Of a DNA stretch of 64,000 nt, positions 1 to 10,519 are shown piece by piece. Position numbers and translations under genes: made by a program. How positions within the stretch are numbered: the first letter of the stretch is position 1; every line of letters begins with the position of its first letter. Below the pieces are notes generated by a model that was not told the DNA's origin, did not search any database, and saw nothing but the letters and a program-made list of their open reading frames with translations. Source of the stretch: Nitrospira sp. (GTDB lineage Bacteria > Nitrospirota > Nitrospiria > Nitrospirales > Nitrospiraceae); assembly GCA_024330965.1 (NCBI GenBank), contig JANDJL010000003.1, positions 1 through 64,000 on the forward strand, given 5' to 3'.

Positions 1-80
1 AAGGCGACTGTTTCATCGTGTCATGACCCTCGTGCAGCGATTCGGGCTCAAAACGGACGTCTCATTCGAGGCGGTGGTCC

Positions 81-500
81 TCAGTGAGCGCCGGAGAGGA
101 TTTCTTCCACCAGATTCCTCGCACGGGCCGACATCTCGTTGCGGGTGACGATTCGATCGACACCATGCGCTCTGGCCTTCTGCCATGTGTCCATGTCTTC
201 ATGGCTTGCATAGGCGAGCACCGGGATTGCACTGAAGCGGGGATCCCCCTTGAGCGTCTTCAGCGCCTGAACAAAATCGATGACTTGATCATTCAAGTCG
301 AGGAGCACCGCGACGGGGCGTACGGCCGACGTTTTTTGCTCGATATCACCCTGCGACCGGGCCTTTTCCAAGTGATAGCCGTGCGGCAGCAGGGCTTCGC
401 GGATTTTGGCGTAAAAGAACAAATCATTGATCCCGACCAGCAGAGTTTTGCGGGAATCGGCGGCATCGCGCTCGGTGTTCGGGTTCGTCGTGGTGGTCAT
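81..500 (-). CDS. Atypical single-domain response-regulator receiver protein
   Basis: A 139-residue protein with the length and alternating hydrophobic pattern of one CheY-like receiver domain and no output domain. The phospho-acceptor region reads VLLDLND, so an aspartate sits at the expected end of beta-3. The acidic pair normally found after beta-1 is not evident (LLVGIND instead of a DD pair), and the conserved Lys-Pro after beta-5 is replaced by VTRNEM. Phosphorylation may therefore be weak or lost. The first ~15 residues are a polar tail rich in Thr and Asn. It lies 113 bp downstream of a TPR gene on the same strand and could share its transcript. No kinase is adjacent. The partner and function are unknown. 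Confidence 0.7.
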   Translation of the reverse strand: MTTTTNPNTERDAADSRKTLLVGINDLFFYAKIREALLPHGYHLEKARSQGDIEQKTSAVRPVAVLLDLNDQVIDFVQALKTLKGDPRFSAIPVLAYASHEDMDTWQKARAHGVDRIVTRNEMSARARNLVEEILSGAH

Positions 501-580
501 GCGGGAGGCTCTTTTCTCCGTGCGGTTTCGTTACACGCGGGTCGCCACTCTCGTTTTTTCAACACAGTTGCTACAACTTG

Positions 581-608
581 GGAACCGGAAACCGACAACC
601 GACGACTG
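581..608. repeat. Four-unit heptamer repeat between the receiver and TPR genes
   Basis: Four consecutive 7-base units (ggaaccg, gaaaccg, acaaccg, acgactg) share an AACCG-like core. They lie in the gap between two minus-strand genes, just past the 3' end of the TPR gene. A second heptamer-periodic array sits upstream of ileS, so this may be one member of a dispersed intergenic short-repeat family. Confidence 0.5.
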
Positions 609-613
609 TTGCG

Positions 614-1129
614 TCAGTTCAACATGCTGATCAATCGCCCCAACGCCTTTCTGGCCAACACATAGTTCGGGTTGAGGGCCACTGCTTGCTTATAGGCATT
701 GATCGCTTCCGTCCATTGGCCTTTTTTCTCGTACACGCGACCGAGATTCAGGTAAGGGAACGCGGGGCTTTCGTATCGCTTGGCTTGCATGGCTTTTTTG
801 AACCAGACGATAGCCTCGTCCAACTCGCCCTTCTCGATCAGATAGACGCCGATGTCGTTGTACGGGTTGCCCAGGTCCGGGTCCCGTGCAATGGCCTTGT
901 GGCACTCTTCGATCGCGTCGTCCAACCGCCCCATGAAACTGTAAGTCCACCCCAAAAAGGTATAGGCCTCAGCGGTCGGGTGTGCAGCCAGCGATTGTTT
1001 GTAGAGTGTGACGGCCTCTTCAAGCTCTCCCTTCATCTGCCGCTCGAACGCCTGCTGAAAAAGATTCCACGCCTCCCGTTTGTCTTCTTCACGGCCTTCG
1101 CCCTGTACGAGAAAATCTTGGACGTCCAT
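614..1129 (-). CDS. Tetratricopeptide-repeat protein
   Basis: A 171-residue protein made almost entirely of TPR helices. At least three 34-residue units are visible, with the usual Trp/Leu-Gly-Ala-Tyr/Phe-Ala-Pro spacing (for example LGWTYSFMGRLDDAI, NDIGVYLIEKGELDEAI and LNLGRVYEKKGQWTEAI). There is no signal peptide or lipobox, so it is probably cytoplasmic. TPR proteins act as protein-protein scaffolds, and nothing here identifies a partner. It lies downstream of thi4 on the same strand across a 161-bp gap, and the receiver-like protein follows. I see no strong Shine-Dalgarno sequence before this ATG, so the start is the least certain part. Confidence 0.75.
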   Translation of the reverse strand: MDVQDFLVQGEGREEDKREAWNLFQQAFERQMKGELEEAVTLYKQSLAAHPTAEAYTFLGWTYSFMGRLDDAIEECHKAIARDPDLGNPYNDIGVYLIEKGELDEAIVWFKKAMQAKRYESPAFPYLNLGRVYEKKGQWTEAINAYKQAVALNPNYVLARKALGRLISMLN

Positions 1130-1290
1130 GATCAGACTGATGAAATGGTTCCCAGCGTCGTTCTCAGTGTTGCGAGATCCTCAACGGACTCATCCGTATT
1201 TCAGAAGTGCGCCTCCAGGTTCGCCCTCCCTGCGGCTTAGCCTGGTACCCATTTTGATCGGCCGGTAGGGCGTGTGGTTCATTAAAACGT

Positions 1291-2091
1291 CTACTCCTGT
1301 TTCAGCTTCTTCTTGATCAGCTCCGCTCCGTAACGGCCGGACAGCAGCATCGAGCCGAAGGCCGGGCCCATGCGCGGGGTGCCGTACACGGCGGCGACGG
1401 CCAGGCCGACGACGAAGCAATTGGGATAGACTTCCCCCGTCCGGTCCACCACCTCTTCCTCTGATCGAGAGACCCACATGGCTCCGTTGCCGGGCACCGG
1501 CTTGTACAAGTTTCGCTTGTGCAAGAGTTCGACGACGACGGCGTCATGTCCCGTGGCGTCCACGACGATCTTGCTTTCCAGCGCGATCGGGTCCACGTGG
1601 ATGACATCATGGCCGGCCATCTCCGCCGTGGTGTTGTTCACCACGATGCCTCCTAATAACCCGTCTTGGCGTAAGATCAAGTCCACGACGCGGGTTAAGT
1701 TCAAGACCTTGGCCCCGGCTCGGTAGGCGGCGGTCACCAGGGCGCCGGTGGCGTGGGGAGGATCGACCATGTACATGCCGGCGCAATCGGGAATCTTCTT
1801 GCACGGGACGCCGAGTTCTTCGAGGATCTCATTGGCCGGCTCGCAGATCGTGGCTTTGTTCATCAGATAACCGCCGGACCAGAACCCGCCACCCAGCGCA
1901 AGGCTTTGTTCGACGACCAGGGTTCGAAAACCCATCGTGGCCAGGTCGTGGGCGCAGATCAGGCCGGAAGGCCCAGCGCCGACGATGATCACATCGCTTT
2001 CGATGAGTTGGTCGAACTCTTTATAGTACTCCCGCGCAATCTGGCGCGTGATATCTCGTTCCCTGAGTGGGGCTGGGCGGGGTTTGGCCAT
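1291..2091 (-). CDS. thi4: Thiamine thiazole synthase, Thi4 family (His-type, probably sulfide-dependent)
   Basis: Thi4 makes the adenylated thiazole moiety of thiamine from NAD, glycine and sulfur. The 266-residue protein has the FAD/NAD-binding Rossmann start VIIVGAGPSG at residues 34-43, EQSLALGGG for the adenosine ribose and a C-terminal GPAFGSM segment. At the position of the sacrificial cysteine of yeast Thi4 this protein has His165 (VIHVDP). From the characterised archaeal homologues this predicts a catalytic enzyme using free sulfide rather than a suicide enzyme. The ATG follows AGGAG with 6-base spacing, and that AGGAG overlaps the thiC stop codon region. It is therefore translated from the thiC transcript and under the TPP riboswitch. 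Confidence 0.93.
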   Translation of the reverse strand: MAKPRPAPLRERDITRQIAREYYKEFDQLIESDVIIVGAGPSGLICAHDLATMGFRTLVVEQSLALGGGFWSGGYLMNKATICEPANEILEELGVPCKKIPDCAGMYMVDPPHATGALVTAAYRAGAKVLNLTRVVDLILRQDGLLGGIVVNNTTAEMAGHDVIHVDPIALESKIVVDATGHDAVVVELLHKRNLYKPVPGNGAMWVSRSEEEVVDRTGEVYPNCFVVGLAVAAVYGTPRMGPAFGSMLLSGRYGAELIKKKLKQE

Positions 2092-2100
2092 AGGAGACTC

Positions 2101-4071
<1,971 letters not shown>

Positions 4072-4128
4072 TCAGCACGGAGTGTCAAAAAAACACCGAC
4101 CCGACCGCCGGTCGCCGTGCCTCCAATG

Positions 4129-4164
4129 AAAAAAGCCGCACCCCCCGGCCTTGGAGGTACGGCT
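4129..4164 (-). terminator. Riboswitch-controlled intrinsic terminator of the thiC leader
   Basis: On the minus strand the leader folds into a stem of AGCCG-U-ACC-U-CC against GGGGGGUGCGGCU with a short AAGGCC loop, followed directly by a run of six U. It lies between the TPP aptamer and the thiC start. Its 5' arm (4160-4164) is the same sequence that can alternatively pair with the aptamer, so it is the off-switch expected when TPP is bound. Confidence 0.85.
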
Positions 4165-4190
4165 GAATCCTCACAACGTCCGCTGTCTGT

Positions 4191-4273
4191 CCGGCTTCCC
4201 TACGCTGGTATTACCCAGGTCAGGTTGTGAGGGTCGTCCGATCGAGCGGACTCTCAGCCGTGAGGCTCCCCTA
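4191..4273 (-). promoter_or_regulatory. TPP (thiamine pyrophosphate) riboswitch aptamer
   Basis: Reading the minus strand, the aptamer shows the consensus blocks in order: a GGGGAGCC P1/P2 start, CGGCTGAGA, a short P3 hairpin, ACCCT, ACCTGA, the CTGGGTAATACCAG P4/P5 element and the closing GCGTAGGGAA. Nearly all invariant THI-element bases are present. It sits upstream of thiC-thi4, consistent with feedback control by TPP. The transcriptional output follows as a terminator about 27 bases downstream. Confidence 0.95.
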
Positions 4274-4286
4274 GCTGTCGCGAAAC

Positions 4287-4315
4287 ATCATAGGTTCCGT
4301 GTGAAATGAAGTCAA
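4287..4315 (-). promoter_or_regulatory. Sigma-70-type promoter for the thiC-thi4 operon
   Basis: The minus strand reads TTGACT, a 17-bp spacer, then TATGAT, five matches to consensus in each box. It ends about 14 bp before the riboswitch aptamer, which places the start site right at the aptamer's 5' side. Confidence 0.7.
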
Positions 4316-4461
4316 TCGGCCATTAGACCTATGGCATGTCGAGCACAAGGGGTATCATCACGCACACCCGACGAAGAAAGAATCTTGCGCTGACGCTCTT
4401 CGTTGAATGTATGAGGGCGCTGTCTGTAGAATCAGGCTCTACCTTACTGCTGGAGGATGCG

Positions 4462-5565
4462 GTGAAAACAGAAGTTGCGGTGCCGAAGCCGATCACCGAG
4501 TACCAATCCTTGACGGCGGACGAATTATTCGGCCGGACCGCCGTGGCCAAGCGAATACTCGGCGACCGGGTCATGGTCCTTGGGCACAACTATCAGCGGG
4601 ATGAGGTGATCGAGCACGCGGATTTCCGAGGCGATTCGCTGCTGTTGTCGAAGCTGGCCGCCGAGCGGTCGGATCGTCCCTATATCGTGTTTTGCGGCGT
4701 CCACTTCATGGCCGAGACGGCGGACATTCTGAGCCGGTCCAATCAGACGGTGATCCTGCCCGATCTGGCTGCCGGTTGTTCGATGGCGGATATGGCTGCG
4801 ATCGAGCAGGTTGATCAGTGTTGGGAAGCGCTCGGACGCGTGGTGCCGGTTGAAGAAACGGTCATGCCGGCGGTCTATGTGAATTCGGCGGCCGTCCTCA
4901 AGGCCTTTTGCGGCGAGCATGGTGGTATCACGTGTACGTCCTCCAATGCCAGGGCTGTCCTCGAATGGTCGTGGGCGCAGCGTGAGAAAGTCTTGTTTTT
5001 CCCGGACGAACATCTCGGCCGCAACACGGCCAACAAGATGGGCATCCCGCGCGATGAAATGATCGTGTGGGACCCCTACCAGCCAAACGGCGGCAACACG
5101 AAAGAGTCTATCCGTCGCGCCAGGCTGATTCTATGGAAGGGGCATTGCAGCGTGCACCAAATGTTTCAGCCCACGCACGTCGAGTATTTTCGCAAACAGT
5201 ATCCTGACGGACGGGTCATTGTGCATCCCGAGTGCCATGAGGATGTGGTCAACAAGGCCGATCTTGTGGGGTCGACCGAATTCATCATCCGCACCGTGTC
5301 GGCCGCGCCGGCGGGGACGATCTGGGCGGTCGGCACCGAGCTGAATCTGGTCAATCGTCTCAAACGCGAGTGGCCGGACAAGAAAATTTTCTTTCTCTCC
5401 TCGACCATCTGCCAATGTGCCACCATGTTCCGGATCGACGCCGCGCATCTCTGTTGGGCGATGGAAAATCTGGCGGAGGGACGGGTCGTCAACCACATCG
5501 TGGTACCGGAAGACGACAAACGGTGGGCGAGGGTCGCGCTGGATCGGATGATGGCAATCAGCTAA
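4462..5565 (+). CDS. nadA: Quinolinate synthase NadA
   Basis: Condenses iminoaspartate with dihydroxyacetone phosphate to quinolinate in de novo NAD synthesis, using a 4Fe-4S cluster. I chose the GTG at 4462 because GGAGG lies 5 bases before it and it gives 367 residues, typical for NadA. An upstream in-frame ATG at 4336 would add 42 residues that do not look like the family. Seen motifs are VLGHNYQRDE, DLAAGCSMADM (cluster Cys), GGITCTSSNA (second Cys) and STICQCATM near the C terminus (third Cys). No nadB or nadC is adjacent. It is transcribed divergently from thiC. Confidence 0.93.
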   Translation: MKTEVAVPKPITEYQSLTADELFGRTAVAKRILGDRVMVLGHNYQRDEVIEHADFRGDSLLLSKLAAERSDRPYIVFCGVHFMAETADILSRSNQTVILPDLAAGCSMADMAAIEQVDQCWEALGRVVPVEETVMPAVYVNSAAVLKAFCGEHGGITCTSSNARAVLEWSWAQREKVLFFPDEHLGRNTANKMGIPRDEMIVWDPYQPNGGNTKESIRRARLILWKGHCSVHQMFQPTHVEYFRKQYPDGRVIVHPECHEDVVNKADLVGSTEFIIRTVSAAPAGTIWAVGTELNLVNRLKREWPDKKIFFLSSTICQCATMFRIDAAHLCWAMENLAEGRVVNHIVVPEDDKRWARVALDRMMAIS

Positions 5566-5571
5566 ACCGGA

Positions 5572-5645
5572 CGTGAAACGTGAGGTGTGAAACGTAAGGG
5601 GAGCGAGGTCGATCCCCTCACGCCTAACCCCTTACGCCTTACGGG
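5572..5645. repeat. Inverted array of heptamer repeats between nadA and ileS
   Basis: The left half reads as consecutive 7-mers cgtgaaa, cgtgagg, tgtgaaa, cgtaagg. After a ~20-base centre the right half reads ctcacgc, ctaaccc, cttacgc, cttacgg, which is the same motif reverse-complemented. The whole can fold into a long imperfect hairpin ending three bases before the ileS ATG. The tail ACGGGGC is the only ribosome-binding-like sequence for ileS, so folding could influence its translation. No U-run follows, so it is not a simple terminator. Confidence 0.7.
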
Positions 5646-5647
5646 GC

Positions 5648-8467
5648 ATGGACTATAAGGCCACACTCAATCTGCCGAAGACCGACTTCCCGATGAAGGC
5701 CAACCTGCCGCAGCGGGAGCCGGAACTGTTGGCCTGGTGGGAAGCGCAGAAGCTCTATCAGCGCATCCAAGAGGCGGGCAAGGGAAGGCCGCTCTATGTG
5801 TTGCATGACGGTCCTCCTTACGCCAACGGGCACATTCACATCGGCCACGCGTTGAACAAAATCCTCAAGGACATCATCGTGAAATCTAAGACAATGGCGG
5901 GCTTTCACGCACCCTATGTGCCCGGGTGGGATTGCCATGGTTTGCCGATCGAACATCAGGTGTTGAAAGGGCTCGGCGAGAAAAAGCAAGGGCTGGACGT
6001 GCCGGCGATTCGCGCCCTGTGCCGGGACTATGCGGAGAAGTATGTGACGATCCAGCGTGAGGAATTCGAGCGTCTGGGCGTGTTGGGCGAGTGGGGGCAC
6101 CCCTATCTGACGATGACGCCGGCTTACGAAGCCGCCATTATCCGTGAATTCGGGAAGTTCGTCGAGCGCGGCGGCGTCTACAAAGGTCTCAAGCCGGTCT
6201 TGTGGTGCACGCAAGATCGAACGGCCTTGGCAGAAGCCGAGGTCGAGTACGACGACCATACCTCTCCTTCCATTTATGTCAAATTTCCGATCGTGGTCTC
6301 GCCGCCGGTGCTGAGCCGCCTGCTTGGCGATCTCGTGCTCCCCGGCGAGGCGCGCTCGGTTTCCATCGTCATCTGGACGACGACCCCCTGGACTTTGCCG
6401 GCCAATCAGGCTGTCTGCCTCCACCCGGACATCGACTACGCCTTCGTCCAGGTCGGGGACGAGGTGCTGGTCGTGGCGGAGCAGCTGTTGGAAAACGTGG
6501 CGAAGGCCTGCCGCCTCGGAACCCATCGCGTGATCGGGACGAGAAAGGGCTCGGCCGGCTTCGAGGGATTGGAGACGCAACGGCCCCTTTCCACAGGACT
6601 GTCTCCGATTCTCCTTGGCGAGTTCGTGACGTTGGACCAAGGCACCGGCTGTGTTCATATCGCTCCGGGACACGGGATGGAAGACTATCTGCTCGTTCTT
6701 GATCACAATGCCAAGGTGCCGCCGGGGGAACGGCTGGAAATTCTGGCCCCGGTGGATGACGGGGGACGATTTGCGGAACGCGTCAAGGAATTCGCTGGCC
6801 AACACGTCTTCGAGGCCAATCCCAAGATTGTTGAACGATTGCAGGCAAACGGACGGTTGCTGGGCCAAGGAACGCTCAGTCACTCCTATCCCCACTGTTG
6901 GCGTTGCAAAAGTCCCGTCATTTTCCGCGCGACGGAACAGTGGTTCGTCTCGATGGAGACAAACGATCTTCGTCGGGAAGCATTGGCCGAGATCGAGCGG
7001 GTGAAGTGGATCCCGGCGTACGGCCGGGATCGCATCACCGGCATGGTTGAAAACAGGCCGGACTGGTGTCTTTCGCGCCAGCGGGTGTGGGGGGTGCCGA
7101 TCCCCGGCTTTATCTGCGTCTCGTGTCGGGCTCTGTTGGTGGACCCCACCGTGATCGAGCACGTCGCTGTTTTGGTCGAAGTCCACGGGGCAGGTGTCTG
7201 GTTCGAGCGGCCGGCGTCGGAACTGCTACCCGCCGGAACGGCCTGCGCCCGCTGCGGCGGGACGTCGTTTGAAAAGGAACGGGACATTCTCGACGTGTGG
7301 TTCGAGTCGGGCGTGAGCTACGCCGCGGTGCTGAAACCCAGACGGTGGTGGCCAGCCGATCTCTATTTGGAAGGGTCCGACCAACATCGGGGATGGTTCC
7401 ACAGCGCTCTCTTGGCCGGAGTGACGACGGACCGACGTGCACCGTATAAGGCTGTGCTGACGCACGGATTCGTGGTCGATGGGCAAGGGAAGAAAATGTC
7501 CAAGTCCGCCGGCAATGTGGTGGCTCCACAGGACGTCATCAAACGGTACGGGGCCGAAATTCTCCGCCTCTGGGTAGCGGCGCAGGACTATCGGGAGGAT
7601 CTCCGCATCTCACAGGAAATCTTAAATCACCTGATCGAGGCCTACCGGAAAATCCGCAACACCGCTCGGTTCCTGCTGAGCAACCTGTACGATTTCGATC
7701 CGGATCGGTGCCGGGTGCCCTATGAGGAGTTGCCGGAGTTGGACCGCTGGGCGCTCTTGCGCCTGGGGGAGCTGATTCCCAAAGTGACCAAGGCCTATGA
7801 GGAGTTCGAGTTTCATACGATCTTTCACGCGCTCAACAACTTTTGCTCGGTGGACATGAGCGCCGTCTACTTGGATATCCTGAAAGATCGGCTGTACACC
7901 TTTCGAAGAGATTCCCATGCCAGGCGGAGTTCTCAGACGGTGCTGTTCGACGTGCTGACCGCGCTGACGAAATTGATGGCCCCGATCCTGAGTTTTACGG
8001 CCGAGGAGATTTGGCGGATGTTGCCAGAAGCTGCGCGGAAGGCGCCTGATGGGTTCAGTGTCCATCTCTCTTCGTTTCCGGATGTCGACCCCAAGTGGGT
8101 TGATCCGGCGTTGGGCGCTCGATGGGGGCGGCTATTGGAGGTGCGCGAAGCCGCGCTGGCGGCTTTGGAGGAACGGCGACGGGAAAAACTCATCGGCTCG
8201 TCGCTTGAGGCAGCCCTGGAGATCGAGGCGAATTCCGAGCGGTTTAGCCTGTTGAAACGGTACGAGCAGATTTTGCCGAGCATTTTCATTGTCTCACAGG
8301 TGGAACTCAAAGAGGCCGGCGATTTTCCGAGAAAGCCGGACTTTGTGGTGCGTGTGTTCAAGGCCAAAGGCGACAAATGCGAACGGTGTTGGAACTACCG
8401 GGAGGGTGTGGGGCAGGATGCCGCGCATCCGACCCTGTGCGATCGCTGTCTGGAGGCCATTCGTTGA
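5648..8467 (+). CDS. ileS: Isoleucyl-tRNA synthetase
   Basis: A class I aminoacyl-tRNA synthetase charging tRNA-Ile. The 939-residue length is typical of the bacterial type. The nucleotide-binding HIGH motif is at residues 64-67 and KMSKS at about 616-620, with the CP1 editing domain between ([10 protein letters not shown] and the [12 protein letters not shown] block). The C terminus carries the zinc-finger pairs CERC and CDRC, marking the eubacterial zinc-containing form. The ATG follows directly on the heptamer-repeat hairpin with only GGGG as ribosome site. Its TGA is shared with the TTG start of lspA (TTGA), so the two are translationally coupled, an arrangement common in bacteria. Confidence 0.97.
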   Translation: MDYKATLNLPKTDFPMKANLPQREPELLAWWEAQKLYQRIQEAGKGRPLYVLHDGPPYANGHIHIGHALNKILKDIIVKSKTMAGFHAPYVPGWDCHGLPIEHQVLKGLGEKKQGLDVPAIRALCRDYAEKYVTIQREEFERLGVLGEWGHPYLTMTPAYEAAIIREFGKFVERGGVYKGLKPVLWCTQDRTALAEAEVEYDDHTSPSIYVKFPIVVSPPVLSRLLGDLVLPGEARSVSIVIWTTTPWTLPANQAVCLHPDIDYAFVQVGDEVLVVAEQLLENVAKACRLGTHRVIGTRKGSAGFEGLETQRPLSTGLSPILLGEFVTLDQGTGCVHIAPGHGMEDYLLVLDHNAKVPPGERLEILAPVDDGGRFAERVKEFAGQHVFEANPKIVERLQANGRLLGQGTLSHSYPHCWRCKSPVIFRATEQWFVSMETNDLRREALAEIERVKWIPAYGRDRITGMVENRPDWCLSRQRVWGVPIPGFICVSCRALLVDPTVIEHVAVLVEVHGAGVWFERPASELLPAGTACARCGGTSFEKERDILDVWFESGVSYAAVLKPRRWWPADLYLEGSDQHRGWFHSALLAGVTTDRRAPYKAVLTHGFVVDGQGKKMSKSAGNVVAPQDVIKRYGAEILRLWVAAQDYREDLRISQEILNHLIEAYRKIRNTARFLLSNLYDFDPDRCRVPYEELPELDRWALLRLGELIPKVTKAYEEFEFHTIFHALNNFCSVDMSAVYLDILKDRLYTFRRDSHARRSSQTVLFDVLTALTKLMAPILSFTAEEIWRMLPEAARKAPDGFSVHLSSFPDVDPKWVDPALGARWGRLLEVREAALAALEERRREKLIGSSLEAALEIEANSERFSLLKRYEQILPSIFIVSQVELKEAGDFPRKPDFVVRVFKAKGDKCERCWNYREGVGQDAAHPTLCDRCLEAIR

Positions 8468-8988
8468 ACGGCGCTCCCTTGCCCAACTTCCTGTTGGCTT
8501 CCCTCACCGGCGTTGTCATCGCGGTCGATCAGATCACCAAGCTGCGCGTTATGCAGACGATGCGGCTGCACGAGTCCATTCCCATTATTCCTAATTTCTT
8601 CAGTTTGACGTACATCCGAAACCCCGGGGCGGCGTTCGGCCTTCTGGCCGGCAGCAGCCAGACCTTTCGCATGATCTTTTTCGGTGCGACGTCGCTGTTT
8701 GCGCTCGGACTGTTGAGCGCCATTCTCCTGCGCATGCCAGAACGCGACCGGATGGGGCGTTTCAGCGTCGCCGGCATTTTAGGGGGAGCGATCGGAAATC
8801 TGATCGATCGAATCAAATACGGAGAAGTGATCGACTTTCTGGATTTCTATATCAATGACTACCATTGGCCGGCCTTCAATGTGGCAGACTCGGCCATTAC
8901 CGTCGGGGTGATCTTCCTGATCGCCCATTTTACCTTCGAAAAAAAAGAAGGCCCCTCTTCCTCCAAAGAAGGGGCTTCCGTTCCGTGA
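8464..8988 (+). CDS. lspA: Lipoprotein signal peptidase II
   Basis: A membrane aspartyl protease that cleaves prolipoprotein signal peptides ahead of the lipidated cysteine. I start it at TTG 8464, overlapping the ileS stop as TTGA. This gives 174 residues beginning MNGAPLP, whereas an upstream ATG would run 87 bases into ileS. Four hydrophobic segments are visible. Family motifs are [29 protein letters not shown] with Asp124 and FNVADSAI with Asp142, the two catalytic aspartates. Its last ~15 codons ([15 protein letters not shown]) also form the terminator hairpin of the convergent gene. Several lipoprotein substrates lie in this window (Pal, CpoB-like and TPR proteins). Confidence 0.95.
   Translation: MNGAPLPNFLLASLTGVVIAVDQITKLRVMQTMRLHESIPIIPNFFSLTYIRNPGAAFGLLAGSSQTFRMIFFGATSLFALGLLSAILLRMPERDRMGRFSVAGILGGAIGNLIDRIKYGEVIDFLDFYINDYHWPAFNVADSAITVGVIFLIAHFTFEKKEGPSSSKEGASVP
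8939..8979 (-). terminator. Intrinsic terminator for the DUF2024/uppP strand, inside lspA
   Basis: On the minus strand a GAAGCCCCTTCTT / AAGAGGGGCCTTC stem with a short GGAGG loop is followed by TTCTTTTTTTTC. The U-run is on the minus-strand side only. The hairpin lies within the last codons of convergent lspA. Confidence 0.8.
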
Positions 8989-9069
8989 GGCGGGCGATCC
9001 CCCTATCCCGACGTCGTCTGTCTTGAGCAGAGAGCGGAAGATCAGCGAGGATCGCCTGGGCGGGTGGGG

Positions 9070-9330
9070 TTAGGCCGGTAAGGGGACGATAAATCCTCCC
9101 TTTTCCCTGAATTGCTTTTGTTGCTCTGCCGAGAACATGAACACCGGTTCGCTGTGACAGAACTGGCACTCCTTGGAAGTCACCGACGCATCCGGCTCCC
9201 CGATACCGGCCAAATACTCCTTGGCCAGTTTCAAGGCGGTGGCTTCGTCCGTGGTCATCACGTCGAAATGAATGCGACCGTTCTTGCCCATTACCCAGGT
9301 GTCGTACACATGCACGGTATCTGATGCCAT
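9070..9330 (-). CDS. DUF2024 family protein
   Basis: An 86-residue protein starting MASDTVHVYDTWV, with AGGAG 9 bases before the ATG. It matches the DUF2024 pattern as I know it: a HVYDTWV start, HFDVMT, an EYLAGIG helix and a C-terminal CQFCHSEPV segment with two cysteines and a histidine that could hold a metal. The function of the family is not established. It follows uppP by 14 bp and probably shares its transcript, ending at the terminator inside lspA. The longer open frame extending upstream into uppP is out of phase with uppP and not credible. Confidence 0.85.
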   Translation of the reverse strand: MASDTVHVYDTWVMGKNGRIHFDVMTTDEATALKLAKEYLAGIGEPDASVTSKECQFCHSEPVFMFSAEQQKQFREKGGFIVPLPA

Positions 9331-9344
9331 GATGAATACTCCTT

Positions 9345-10220
9345 TCACTGAACGATCAACAGCACAGCGGCGCCGAGGATAATACGGTAATACGCGAAGA
9401 CGCGCAAGGTGTGCCGTTGGACGTAAGATAAAAAGGCCGCGATGACGGCCCAGGCGACCAGGAATGAGACGAACATGCCGATGCCGAGCGCCACGAAATC
9501 TTGATCCGTAAACGTAGCTCTGGCTTTCCACGTTTCGTACAGCGTGGCGGCGATGATCGTCGGCAGGGCCAGGAAGAAGGAATATTCCGTCGCCACCTTC
9601 CGGTCGAGACCTGCCAGCAGGCCACCGATGATCGTGGAGCCGGACCGGGACATGCCGGGAATGAGAGAGGCGCACTGCGCCAAACCGATCCAGGCGGCAT
9701 GAGAAAGAGAGACTTGCTCAAGCGTCATCGTCCGGTTGGTCCGTTTGATGCCCTCCACCAGAAGGATGATGATTCCGCCGAGGATGGAAGTGGCGCCGAC
9801 CGTCCGAGGCGTGAACAGGTGAGCGGTGATCCAGCCGTGTGCCGACAAGCCGACCAAAGCGGCGGGCAAAAACGCGACGCCCAGGCCGATCACAAACCAC
9901 AGGTGGCGATGCGTTTGAACGGAGGTTTTCAGACAGGCCGACCAAGTCGGAAACTCTTTGCTTCTTGCCGAAGAGCGAAGCTCCGCCTGCTCTTGCCATG
10001 CGCCCGATAGAAGCCGGCTGATTTTTTCCCGCTCAAAGACGAGCACGGCCAGGATGGCGCCGAGCTGAATGGCGATTTCCGCGTTGGCGGCCGTCTCGCC
10101 GGTGAAGCCCAGTGCATGGCCGGCCAAGATCAGGTGGCCGGTTGAGGAGACGGGCAGGAACTCGGTCAAGCCTTCGATGATGCCCAGGATGACGGCAAGC
10201 GCGGGACCCCATTCGTTCAT
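9345..10220 (-). CDS. uppP: Undecaprenyl-diphosphatase UppP/BacA
   Basis: An integral membrane phosphatase that regenerates undecaprenyl phosphate for peptidoglycan and other envelope polymers. The 291-residue protein has both signature motifs: EGLTEFLPVSSTGHLIL near the N terminus, with the glutamate-rich PxSSxGH element, and PGMSRSGSTI in the middle, containing the catalytic Arg and Ser. About eight hydrophobic segments are visible. A polar loop near residues 65-95 is somewhat longer than in E. coli. It is the first gene of a two-gene minus-strand unit with the DUF2024 protein. Confidence 0.95.
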   Translation of the reverse strand: MNEWGPALAVILGIIEGLTEFLPVSSTGHLILAGHALGFTGETAANAEIAIQLGAILAVLVFEREKISRLLSGAWQEQAELRSSARSKEFPTWSACLKTSVQTHRHLWFVIGLGVAFLPAALVGLSAHGWITAHLFTPRTVGATSILGGIIILLVEGIKRTNRTMTLEQVSLSHAAWIGLAQCASLIPGMSRSGSTIIGGLLAGLDRKVATEYSFFLALPTIIAATLYETWKARATFTDQDFVALGIGMFVSFLVAWAVIAAFLSYVQRHTLRVFAYYRIILGAAVLLIVQ

Positions 10221-10361
10221 AAAAGAAGCCTTTGCGGTTGGGGAGAGTTTGGCTGTGCGAGTGATTGCTGCGGGTCGATCATCACAGAGAGGCCGCCGTT
10301 CGTCAAGCAGAGGTTCGAAAGAGTTGGTCGGCCGACGGAGGGCTGGCCAACCGTAAATCTA

Positions 10362-10388
10362 TTGACAAAGTCCGGATGTTGGCATAAT
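10362..10388 (+). promoter_or_regulatory. Candidate promoter of the coiled-coil lipoprotein gene
   Basis: A perfect TTGACA at 10362-10367 and CATAAT at 10383-10388 are separated by a short 15-bp spacer. It lies about 130 bp before the ATG in the divergent gap with uppP. The spacer length lowers confidence. Confidence 0.4.
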
Positions 10389-10467
10389 GCTGAAACTGCG
10401 CACGTCCTCGTGCCGAACAACGAGAAGTTTGAACGGAGAAGTCCGAACAGAACAGGTTGTGTTGGCG

Positions 10468-10495
10468 TGTTGACTCTGAGTATGTTGACTCTGAG
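10468..10495 (+). repeat. 13-bp direct repeat in the leader of the lipoprotein gene
   Basis: The sequence tgttgactctgag occurs twice at a 15-bp period (10468-10480 and 10483-10495), followed by a partial third start (gttgag). It ends 24 bp before the ATG at 10520 and could be an operator or a replication-slippage duplication. Confidence 0.6.
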
Positions 10496-10519
10496 AAAGT
10501 TGAGCAAGGGGAGGTTGTC

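Noticed and set aside
1..80. Possible 3' end of a plus-strand gene entering from the left edge
   Set aside because: A short open frame exists but is too brief to recognise, and it would overlap the receiver gene.
5639..7186. 515-codon minus-strand open frame inside ileS
   Set aside because: Fully antisense to conserved ileS sequence; no recognisable protein features.
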